DNA from: Chloroflexota bacterium
Lineage (GTDB): Bacteria; Chloroflexota; Limnocylindria; Limnocylindrales; CSP1-4
Assembly (NCBI GenBank): GCA_013695505.1
Contig: JACDAH010000004.1
Span: 1 to 8,371, forward strand
Reading direction: 5' to 3'
DNA: 8,371 nt
Below the pieces are notes generated by a model that was given only the letters and a program-made list of their open reading frames with translations, was not told where the DNA came from and ran no database searches. Both the position numbers and the translations under genes were made by a program. Of the stretch, positions 1 through 5,416 are shown in pieces; the stretch's first letter is position 1; every line of letters starts with the position of its first letter.

Positions 1-621
1 ACCCACGCCCGCGCACACGCCCTCGGCGCCGCCGACTGGCGGGTCGGCGCCATGGAGATGGTCGGGTTGCCCGAGGCCGATCTCGTGACGGCGGTCTACG
101 TTCTCGGCGAGCTTGACGAGCGAACCCGCGCCACTGCCCTCGAGCGACTGTGGGTCGCGACCCGTGGCGTGCTCGTCCTCGTCGAACCCGGCAGCCGAGC
201 TGGGTTCGAGCGGATCCGCTCCGCCCGCGCAGCGCTGATCGTGGCGGGTGGCCACGTCGCCGCACCGTGCCCTGGCGACGTCGCCTGTCCGATCGCCGGC
301 CCCGCCTGGTGCCACTTCCTCGTCCGCCTCGATCGGAGCCCGCTCCAGCGTCGGGCGAAGGCCGCCGAGCGATCGTGGGAGGACGAGCCGTTCAGCTACG
401 TTGCCGTCGCGAAGCCGCCCGTCGCACCGCAACCGGCGGCGCGCATCGTGCTCGGCCGGCCGCGCCGCCGGCCGGGTCGGGTCGAGCTGCGCGTCTGTGT
501 CGACGGCGCGATCGAGACCCGCACCGTCAGCCGGCGGGACGGCGAGCGGTGGCGCCTCGCCCGCGATCTCGCCTGGGGTGATCCGCTGCCCCCCGACGAC
601 CAGGCGACCACCGACGGCTGA
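1..621 (+). CDS. Rsm22/METTL17-like small-ribosomal-subunit-associated methyltransferase family protein, 5' partial
   Basis: The reading frame is open from the first base, so the true start lies outside the window; an internal ATG at 52 is not the likely start. Visible are the end of a Rossmann-type methyltransferase core (ADLVTAVYVLGELDE, codons 26-40), the motif VEPGSRAGF (61-69), and a family signature: APCP with C90, C96 and C104 (WCHF), then EDEPFSYV. A fourth cysteine, C166, follows near the C-terminus. Rsm22-family proteins act on or near the small ribosomal subunit, and mitochondrial members bind an Fe4S4 cluster through four cysteines; the x5 and x7 spacing here matches that set as I remember it. 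Whether bacterial members methylate rRNA is unclear. The gene ends in TGA, and no close downstream partner follows. Family assignment is firm; activity is inferred. Confidence 0.85.
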   Translation, partial: THARAHALGAADWRVGAMEMVGLPEADLVTAVYVLGELDERTRATALERLWVATRGVLVLVEPGSRAGFERIRSARAALIVAGGHVAAPCPGDVACPIAGPAWCHFLVRLDRSPLQRRAKAAERSWEDEPFSYVAVAKPPVAPQPAARIVLGRPRRRPGRVELRVCVDGAIETRTVSRRDGERWRLARDLAWGDPLPPDDQATTDG

Positions 622-830
622 AGGTCGAGCCTCGCGACCGCAGTCCGGCGTTCGTCCGGCGATCGCCGCGTCATGAGGACATGGCTCCTCCAAATGGACG
701 AGAGTCAGTTGTGACGAAGAGCCGTTGCCTCCGAATTGGAACTTCCGATTGGGTCGTATCGCCGCCAACGCCCCTGCTCCATGGTTCCACCGAGCAGCCG
801 CTCCGACAGCCCGCTTTGGAGTGCAGAATC
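622..830. other. Intergenic region with short repeats, probable promoter region of the next gene
   Basis: This 209-base stretch separates the Rsm22-like gene from the next pair. An ATG at 681 is in frame with the following gene, but codons between 681 and 830 use many A- or T-ending triplets, unlike its downstream part, and the ATG is only 2 bases from its GAGG. I therefore read the stretch as non-coding. GTCCGGCG occurs twice (643-650, 654-661), the second copy running into the palindrome CGGCGATCGCCG (657-668). I see no convincing -35/-10 pair. Confidence 0.5.
643..668. repeat. Tandem GTCCGGCG repeat merging into a 12-bp palindrome
   Basis: GTCCGGCG at 643-650 and 654-661 are direct copies 11 bases apart, and the second overlaps the perfect palindrome CGGCGATCGCCG at 657-668. 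The element lies 22 bases after the stop of the Rsm22-like gene. It could be a weak transcription-end hairpin or a protein-binding site. No T-tract follows. Confidence 0.4.
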
Positions 831-1250
831 GTGTCGAGCGATGCAATCGTGCGGCCCATCATCGAAGGGTCGGCCGGCGTGGCCGGCACAACCGCTGCCG
901 ACAGCAGCCAGCCGTACCTCGAGGTCGCAGGCGTCGAGGGCTCCTTACTTCAGGCGACGTCGAGCGGCCTGACCGTATTCTCGGTGGCACCCGGAACCAT
1001 CGCCTGGCGGCAGCAAGGACGGCACTGGCCGTATGCCAGACTGCGCCAGGTCCGGCTTGACGAATACGGGCCCCTCTGCGTGGTCCGCGCGACCATCGAG
1101 ACGAGCGGCGACGAGCTGCCCCTCCTGCTGCTCGAGCCGAACCAGATTGCCGCCGCGCGCCGCGTCCTCGAGATGGTCTGGAACCTGATGGCGATCGCCA
1201 GCCGCGACCGGTTGGCCATCGCCAATCAGAAGCAGAAGCTCACCACATGA
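831..1250 (+). CDS. Hypothetical protein, possible PH-like fold
   Basis: I do not recognise this 139-residue protein. The GTG start at 831 is chosen because GGAG (818-821) sits 9 bases upstream and GC-rich third positions begin here; the alternative ATG at 681 would add 50 residues of atypical codon use. After a loose N-terminus (1-28) come several short alternating hydrophobic stretches, likely strands, at about 37-60, 67-75, 81-90 and 97-101. A helix at about 103-124 follows (IAAARRVLEMVWNLM), and the tail is basic. A run of strands capped by one helix resembles bacterial PH-like domains, but this rests on pattern alone. There is no signal peptide or membrane segment, so it is probably cytosolic. 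Its stop overlaps the next start (ATGA), implying co-translation with the Cys-rich protein. Confidence 0.65.
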   Translation: MSSDAIVRPIIEGSAGVAGTTAADSSQPYLEVAGVEGSLLQATSSGLTVFSVAPGTIAWRQQGRHWPYARLRQVRLDEYGPLCVVRATIETSGDELPLLLLEPNQIAAARRVLEMVWNLMAIASRDRLAIANQKQKLTT

Positions 1251-1834
1251 AGCTGTTCGGCTCGGCAAAGCCGGATGCTGCCGATCGATCGACAACTGCA
1301 GTGGCGGTCGAGCCGACAGTGGGAGGCGTCTGCCTCCAATGCGGAATGGCTGCGATCGCCGGCACTGTCACGTTCTGCCGCCGGTGCGGCCTCCCGATCG
1401 GTGCCACGCCACGGGCGACGGCCGTCTTGCCGAGCTGCCCGGTCTGCTACGCAACCGTCGACGACGACGGACGCCTGGCGTCGCTCAACCGAGCCCGACC
1501 TCGAGTCGATCTGGTCGCCCATATGATCGAGCACGACGACTACCCGGTCGGCGACGACGACTATCTCGAATCGCTCCGGGCCGGTGACTTGATCCGGATC
1601 GATCGCTGGCGGGCCCCATTCGACCTTGTCCGGCGCTATCTCGTGACCGGCGCGTTCGAGGGCGGCCACCGGCGCACCTATGAGCATTCGGCGATCGTGA
1701 CCGCGATGTCGCAGCTGAAGCGGTGGGGACCCGGCGCGGATATTTTCGGCGACCAGGCCGAGTGGCAGGCCGCGCGCGCCGCCGTCACCGAGTTGCTCGA
1801 GCGCTATCACCGCGGACGACGCACCGCGGGCTGA
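1247..1834 (+). CDS. Hypothetical Cys-rich, zinc-ribbon-type protein
   Basis: This 195-residue protein starts at an ATG overlapping the previous stop by 4 bases. Two CxxC pairs (C29/C32 and C44/C47) form a typical zinc-ribbon knuckle pair. A third CxxC (C64/C67) is followed by H92 and H96 (AHMIEH), so a second site of C2H2 type is possible. Residues 97-195 are acidic then basic, apparently alpha-helical, with no catalytic motif that I know and no membrane segment. Zinc ribbons of this kind commonly bind nucleic acid or protein partners. The function is unknown; coupling to the PH-like gene suggests a two-protein unit. It converges with the receiver gene with only 7 bases between the stops. 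Confidence 0.75.
   Translation: MKLFGSAKPDAADRSTTAVAVEPTVGGVCLQCGMAAIAGTVTFCRRCGLPIGATPRATAVLPSCPVCYATVDDDGRLASLNRARPRVDLVAHMIEHDDYPVGDDDYLESLRAGDLIRIDRWRAPFDLVRRYLVTGAFEGGHRRTYEHSAIVTAMSQLKRWGPGADIFGDQAEWQAARAAVTELLERYHRGRRTAG
1810..1829. terminator. Weak stem-loop at a convergent gene junction
   Basis: CCGCGG (1810-1815) and CCGCGG (1824-1829) can pair as a 6-bp stem with an 8-base loop. It lies inside the last codons of the plus-strand gene and just beyond the stop of the minus-strand receiver gene, where both units need to end. There is no T-tract, and CCGCGG is self-palindromic, so the pairing may be fortuitous in such GC-rich DNA. Confidence 0.22.
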
Positions 1835-1841
1835 CCCGGCC

Positions 1842-2249
1842 CTAGTCTTCGCCGGTCGTCATCCCCAGCTGTTCGCGGACGATCGCGAGAAACTCGTCGA
1901 GGCGGAACGGCTTGCAGACGATGGCATCCGCCCCCGCCGTCGCGGCCAGGGTCTCGTCGGGCAGGTGGCCGGTCAGGATGCAGATTCGCATCGCCGCCAG
2001 TCCGACCCGATCGCGCATCGCCCGCGTCAAGGCGTAACCATCAAGATCCGGCAGGCCAACGTCGATGATTGCGAGGGCGGGTCGCTGAGCAAGGGCCAGC
2101 CGCAGGCCGTCCGTAGCCGTCGTTGCGTGCAGGACCTCGTGGCGCAAGCCGCGCATCGCCGCGGACAGCGTCGAATGGACGTATGCGTCGTCGTCGACGA
2201 TGAGGATGACGGGTGCGCTGCGGCGGTCTCGGCGTCCCTTGGTCGCCAT
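1842..2249 (-). CDS. Stand-alone receiver-domain response regulator (CheY/DivK-like)
   Basis: This 135-residue protein is essentially one receiver domain (about 13-130) with no output domain. The acidic pocket (VDDD, D19-D21), phospho-acceptor D63 (AIIDVGLPD), the conserved Thr (T93, ILTG) and Lys (K113, CKPF) are all present, so it should be phosphorylatable. Such proteins work by binding partners or by acting as a phosphate sink. The ATG at 2249 is chosen because it begins just before the first strand and has a -10-like TACGCT 7 bases upstream; the frame stays open further upstream only as a shadow of the preceding regulator gene. It follows the kinase and regulator genes on the same strand after 113 bp, so partnership with that kinase is plausible but unproven. 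Confidence 0.88.
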   Translation of the reverse strand: MATKGRRDRRSAPVILIVDDDAYVHSTLSAAMRGLRHEVLHATTATDGLRLALAQRPALAIIDVGLPDLDGYALTRAMRDRVGLAAMRICILTGHLPDETLAATAGADAIVCKPFRLDEFLAIVREQLGMTTGED

Positions 2250-2256
2250 GCTGCGG

Positions 2257-2262
2257 AGCGTA
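2257..2262 (-). promoter_or_regulatory. -10-like TACGCT, possible leaderless promoter of the receiver gene
   Basis: On the minus strand TACGCT fits TAnnnT and ends 7 bases before the ATG at 2249. That spacing would put transcription start at or next to the start codon. No clear -35 and no Shine-Dalgarno sequence are visible. The kinase and first ATPase genes show the same layout. Confidence 0.45.
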
Positions 2263-2334
2263 GCCGGGACGGGCAACGCGCATCCCGCCCGATTCGGCGG
2301 TGGACTCGCGGCGCCCGTCAACCGATCGTCGTCG

Positions 2335-2353
2335 CTCGGCGAGTCCCGCCGAG
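2335..2353 (-). terminator. Stem-loop after the response regulator gene
   Basis: A perfect 7-bp inverted repeat, CTCGGCG and CGCCGAG, encloses a 5-base loop. On the minus strand it begins 9 bases after the TGA of the NarL-type regulator. No T-run follows, so it is not a canonical intrinsic terminator, but position and symmetry suit transcript ending or 3'-end protection. It would separate the kinase-regulator unit from the receiver gene. Confidence 0.42.
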
Positions 2354-2362
2354 ATGAGCAGG

Positions 2363-3028
2363 TCACGGGTCCGGGAGCATGCTCATTCGGTAGGCCATGA
2401 TCGCAGCCTGGGTGCGATCGGCCGCTCGGAGCTTCCAGATGATGCTCTGGACGTGCTTCTTGACGGTATCCTCGCCGATCGAGAGCTGGGCCCCGATCTC
2501 CTTGTTGGTCAGTCCCTCGGCGACGAGCGTCAGGACGTCGTGCTCCCGGGGCGTGACGCCGTATGCGAGGGCACGCTGACGTGGCGTTCCCGTCTCGATG
2601 CTCGCCGGGCGGGGCGTGAGCGCTTCCTGCAGGAGCACTGGATCGATCGCGAGCTCTCCGGCGGCGACTCTTCGGATCGTCGAGATCACCTCGTCGGTCG
2701 ACGCATCCTTGAGGAGGTAGCCCGCCGCGCCTCGTCTGATCGCCTCCAGGACGAACCGGCGATCGTCGTGCAAGGTCACCATGACGACCGCGACCGGGAT
2801 CGGCCGCGCCTTGATCTGGTCGAGGCAGGCCAACCCGTCGGTGCCCGGCATCCGGATGTCGAGCAGGACCAGGTCCGGGGCAAGGCCATCCAGCGCGGCG
2901 ATGCCGGCCTCGCAATCAGCGGCACCCCCGACGATCTGGATCCAGTCCGTGGCCGACAGCATCGCTTCGAGACCGCGCCGCGCCATCTCGTGGTCGTCGA
3001 TCAGCAGGACCCGAATGTGATCGCTCAT
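2363..3028 (-). CDS. NarL/FixJ-family DNA-binding response regulator
   Basis: This is a 221-residue transcription factor. The N-terminal receiver (about 5-120) has the acidic pair D11/D12, phospho-acceptor D57 (LLDIRMPG), T85 and K107 (LLKD). The C-terminal LuxR-type helix-turn-helix (about 158-215) shows the hallmarks TPREHDVL, GLTNKEIGAQL and TVKKHV. Length and domain order are standard for the family, whose members dimerise on DNA after phosphorylation. The ATG at 3028 leaves a complete first strand (IRVLLIDDH) and is preceded by a weak GGGTGG; longer in-frame starts would overlap the kinase. Only 20 bp separate it from the kinase stop, so the two form a cotranscribed pair. The likeliest target is the divergent kinase/transporter intergenic region. 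Confidence 0.95.
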   Translation of the reverse strand: MSDHIRVLLIDDHEMARRGLEAMLSATDWIQIVGGAADCEAGIAALDGLAPDLVLLDIRMPGTDGLACLDQIKARPIPVAVVMVTLHDDRRFVLEAIRRGAAGYLLKDASTDEVISTIRRVAAGELAIDPVLLQEALTPRPASIETGTPRQRALAYGVTPREHDVLTLVAEGLTNKEIGAQLSIGEDTVKKHVQSIIWKLRAADRTQAAIMAYRMSMLPDP

Positions 3029-3048
3029 CGGCCCACCCTTTGACCCTG

Positions 3049-4335
3049 TCACGATCGGAGTGGCTCGTCTGAGGCCGGACCGCCGGTGCGCGCTCGGAGG
3101 TGGCGCTCGACCGGGATCGAGATCCGGACCTTCGCCCCATGGCCTACCCGGCTTGCGATCCGAGCCGAGCCACCGAGCCACGATGCCTGCCGCGTCATTC
3201 CGATCAGGCCGAGGCCGCCGTGGTCGGACTGGATGGTGGCCGATGCGTCGAAGCCTCGGCCGTCATCGTTCACCGCAAGGACCGCCCGGCCCCGGACGAT
3301 CGCGAGTTCCACTCGGACGTTCGTCGGCATCCCATGGCGCACGGCATTGCTGACGGCCTCGGAGGCCATCCCGTACAGCGCCTGTTCGACCCATCCCTCG
3401 AGTCTCGGCAGCTCGCCGACGACCTCGCCTCCGATCCCGTCGCCCAGATCGTGGAGCCTGACCCGCATCGCCTCGGCCAGGCCGAGCTCCTCGAGGCCGG
3501 GTGGCAGGAGGCGGGCGAGGACGGCCCGGACCTCGCCGATCGCTGTGCGAAGCCGGTCGCTGGCGTTGACGAGCCGTGGATCCGGGCCGCGAACGTCGGC
3601 GGCGCTGGCCGTCCGCGCGGCTTCGAGGAACCGGAATGCGCTGACCATCGACTGGGCGGCGGTGTCGTGGATCTGGTGCGCGATCCGGGCTCGCTCCTCG
3701 TCCTGGGTGCGAAGCGTCGCCCTGGCGAGCCGGTCCACGAGTCGCCGGCTGCGGTCGAGCTCCCGGCGTTGCCGCTGCGACGAACGGTACAGCTCGCGAA
3801 GCTCACTGCTGGTCGCCATCATCTGAATCAGCGCCTGGGCCGCTGCCCGTCGCTGGTCCGCGCCGCGACTGCGCTGATCGACCCGCCACGCAATGTTGCC
3901 TGCTGGATCCCGTAGGACCCGCGCAGCCGCCAGGGTCGCCCGGCCGCTCGCAGGCTCTGTCGCGGCAGCCGCTCGGCTCAGGGTGCGCGTTGCGACCCGG
4001 ACCTGCTCGGCGATCGCGACCGCCGACTGGCGCGAGGGAGGTGCGACGCGCAGGACAGCCACTCGACCCGGGCAGCCGGCCGGGGCCGGAAACGCGAGCA
4101 GTCGTACCCCGGCGGGGCAGACGTCCGACGCGGCCCGCCCCGCCCGCAGGGCGCGATCGGCAACAGCGACAGGACAGGCCCGGCAGAACGCCAATCCGAG
4201 GTCGGTCGAGCAGCCGCTCGCGCAGAAGGCCGACCCGTCCTCCCAGCCTGCGACCAACCGGGCCGTCGAGACCGGATCGGCGCGCTCCCACAGCTCCGCC
4301 CCGAGGAGTTGCCGTTGGGCGAGATCGTCGGCCAT
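3049..4335 (-). CDS. Soluble sensor histidine kinase, HisKA_3 type, with Cys-rich (PocR-like?) N-terminus
   Basis: This 428-residue kinase has no membrane segment. Residues 15-100 hold six cysteines (C38, C42, C51, C54, C73, C88) in a pattern including FCRACP and DVCPAGVRLLAFP, which recalls PocR-type ligand-binding domains or an Fe-S/metal site. A charged, probably coiled-coil linker (about 160-215) leads to the dimerisation/phosphotransfer helix, EERARIAHQIHDTAAQ, with H223 as probable phospho-acceptor. The ATPase domain has the N-box (E326, N330, H334), G1 box NDDGRGFD (356-363) and G2 box HGGLGLIGM (372-380). The NarL-type gene directly behind it is its expected partner. The ATG at 4335 is chosen because TACACT lies 8 bases upstream and the Cys domain is complete; a start at 4464 would overlap the divergent gene. 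The kinase class is firm; the signal is unknown. Confidence 0.93.
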   Translation of the reverse strand: MADDLAQRQLLGAELWERADPVSTARLVAGWEDGSAFCASGCSTDLGLAFCRACPVAVADRALRAGRAASDVCPAGVRLLAFPAPAGCPGRVAVLRVAPPSRQSAVAIAEQVRVATRTLSRAAAATEPASGRATLAAARVLRDPAGNIAWRVDQRSRGADQRRAAAQALIQMMATSSELRELYRSSQRQRRELDRSRRLVDRLARATLRTQDEERARIAHQIHDTAAQSMVSAFRFLEAARTASAADVRGPDPRLVNASDRLRTAIGEVRAVLARLLPPGLEELGLAEAMRVRLHDLGDGIGGEVVGELPRLEGWVEQALYGMASEAVSNAVRHGMPTNVRVELAIVRGRAVLAVNDDGRGFDASATIQSDHGGLGLIGMTRQASWLGGSARIASRVGHGAKVRISIPVERHLRARTGGPASDEPLRS

Positions 4336-4343
4336 CGCGATGG

Positions 4344-4349
4344 AGTGTA
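4344..4349 (-). promoter_or_regulatory. -10-like TACACT, possible leaderless promoter of the kinase operon
   Basis: On the minus strand TACACT fits TAnnnT and ends 8 bases before the ATG at 4335, with no ribosome-binding site between. A loose TTCCAT lies 18 bases further upstream at the -35 position and is a poor match. Transcription would begin at or within a base or two of the start codon. Confidence 0.48.
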
Positions 4350-4395
4350 GCCACGCCGATCCAGACGATGGAAGTCCTCGGCCTCGTCGAACGGG

Positions 4396-4424
4396 GGTCG
4401 TGCCGGAGGGAACCGCACGGTACC
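4396..4424. promoter_or_regulatory. Imperfect dyad overlapping the transporter promoter, candidate operator
   Basis: CGTGC (4399-4403) and GCACG (4415-4419) are inverted copies 11 bases apart. The symmetry extends outward to GGT and ACC if a 2-base offset on the right side is allowed. The dyad spans the region between the -35 position and the -10 hexamer at 4421, where a bound regulator could act. Short GC-rich dyads arise readily by chance. Confidence 0.25.
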
Positions 4425-4426
4425 CT
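4421..4426 (+). promoter_or_regulatory. -10-like TACCCT, possible leaderless promoter of the ABC operon
   Basis: TACCCT ends 6 bases before the GTG at 4433, leaving no room for a ribosome-binding site if it is the -10 element. The only purine-rich run, GGAGGG at 4405-4410, lies 22 bases from the GTG, too far for normal ribosome binding. No strong -35 is visible (TCGTGC at 4398-4403 is at the expected distance), so activation by a regulator would make sense. Confidence 0.5.
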
Positions 4427-4432
4427 GACCCG

Positions 4433-5416
4433 GTGAGCTTGATCGCGACCAGTGGCCTGACCAAGCGCTACCCAGGGGCCATCACCGCCCTCGATGGGCT
4501 GACCCTCGATGTCGAGCCGGGGATCATCGGGCTCGTCGGGTCCAACGGGGCAGGCAAGAGCACCCTCCTCAAGATCCTGCTCGGGCTGCTCGAGCCTACC
4601 TCTGGCAGTGCGACGATCTTCAACCTCGACGTGGCCACCCACGGCATCGCGATCCGCGAGCTCGTCGGCTACATGCCCGAGCACGACTGCCTGCCACCGG
4701 ACATGACCGCGACCGACATCGTCTCGCACCTTGCGCTGATCTCCGGCCTGCCGAAGGCCGCGGCGCGCGAGCGGACGGCCGAGGTCCTCCGCCACGTCGG
4801 GCTGTACGAGGAGCGCTACCGGGCGATCGGTGGCTACTCGACGGGGATGAAACAGCGGGTCAAGCTCGCCCAGGCGCTCGTCCACGACCCTCGCCTGCTC
4901 CTCCTCGACGAGCCGACGAACGGCCTCGATCCGGCCGGCCGCGACGAGATGCTCGAGCTGATCCGGCGGACGGGCACCGAGTTCGGGATCGCGGTCATCG
5001 TCGCCTCCCATCTCCTCGGCGAGATCGAGCGGGTCTGCGACCACCTCGTCGCCATCGAAGGCGGCAAGCTCCTTCGCTCGGCGCCCCTCGTGTCGTTTAC
5101 CGAGCGGACCGGGACGCTCGCGGTCGAGGTCGAGGAAGGCCGCGACGCGCTCGTGGAGCGGCTCACGGCGCGCGGGCTGCGCGTTGCCATCGACGGCTCG
5201 GCCATCCTCGTCGACCTCGTCGACGAGGCGCCGTTCGACATCGTCCGCGACACCGTCGTCGATCTCGACCTCGCGCTCGTCCGGATGGAGCAGCGCCGGC
5301 ACCGGCTCGAAGACCTCTTCCGCGATGACCCGAGCGTCGCACCCGTCGCACCCCTCGCGGCCGCGGTGCCCGCCGCCGCGGCCATCCCTCCGCCCCTGCC
5401 GCCGGCCGATCGATGA
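4433..5416 (+). CDS. ABC transporter ATP-binding protein (ABC-2 type, first of two)
   Basis: This 327-residue cytosolic ATPase should pair with the permease encoded next. Motifs in order: Walker A GSNGAGKST (36-44), MPEHD with Glu83 where many ABC proteins have the Q-loop Gln (usual in ABC-2 exporters), signature YSTGMKQR (135-142), Walker B LLLLDEP with catalytic E160, D-loop TNGLD, and H-loop H193. An accessory region (about 225-298) follows, then an Ala/Pro-rich tail (300-327) of unknown role. The GTG start gives the normal first strand (SLIATSGLTKRYPG); the frame stays open further upstream only because it overlaps the kinase antisense. The next gene overlaps it by 4 bases (ATGA). The substrate cannot be inferred. 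Confidence 0.95.
   Translation: MSLIATSGLTKRYPGAITALDGLTLDVEPGIIGLVGSNGAGKSTLLKILLGLLEPTSGSATIFNLDVATHGIAIRELVGYMPEHDCLPPDMTATDIVSHLALISGLPKAAARERTAEVLRHVGLYEERYRAIGGYSTGMKQRVKLAQALVHDPRLLLLDEPTNGLDPAGRDEMLELIRRTGTEFGIAVIVASHLLGEIERVCDHLVAIEGGKLLRSAPLVSFTERTGTLAVEVEEGRDALVERLTARGLRVAIDGSAILVDLVDEAPFDIVRDTVVDLDLALVRMEQRRHRLEDLFRDDPSVAPVAPLAAAVPAAAAIPPPLPPADR

Noticed and set aside
736..762. TTGGAA followed by TATCGC as a possible promoter for the PH-like gene
   Set aside because: The spacer is only 15 bases and the -10 lacks the final T; unlike the three TACnCT sites it has no supporting pattern.
1836..1855. CCGGC/GCCGG inverted repeat between the convergent stops
   Set aside because: Only 5 bp with a 10-base loop and no T-tract; too weak in this base composition to call a terminator.
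2250..2915. Upstream in-frame extension of the receiver gene, giving an apparent larger fusion protein
   Set aside because: This part is another frame of the NarL-type regulator and shows no domain of its own; the receiver is complete from 2249.
2300..3043. Long plus-strand open frame (247 codons) opposite the NarL-type regulator
   Set aside because: It is antisense to a gene with complete receiver and LuxR motifs, and its Asp/Arg-rich translation has no recognisable family.
3893..4432. Upstream in-frame extension of the first ATPase
   Set aside because: It would add 180 residues antisense to the kinase; the ATPase fold begins normally at the GTG at 4433.
3803..5302. A 499-codon minus-strand open frame across the divergent promoters and the first ATPase
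   Set aside because: It runs antisense through intact Walker and signature motifs, and its repetitive acidic/Arg-rich translation is typical of GC-rich shadow frames.
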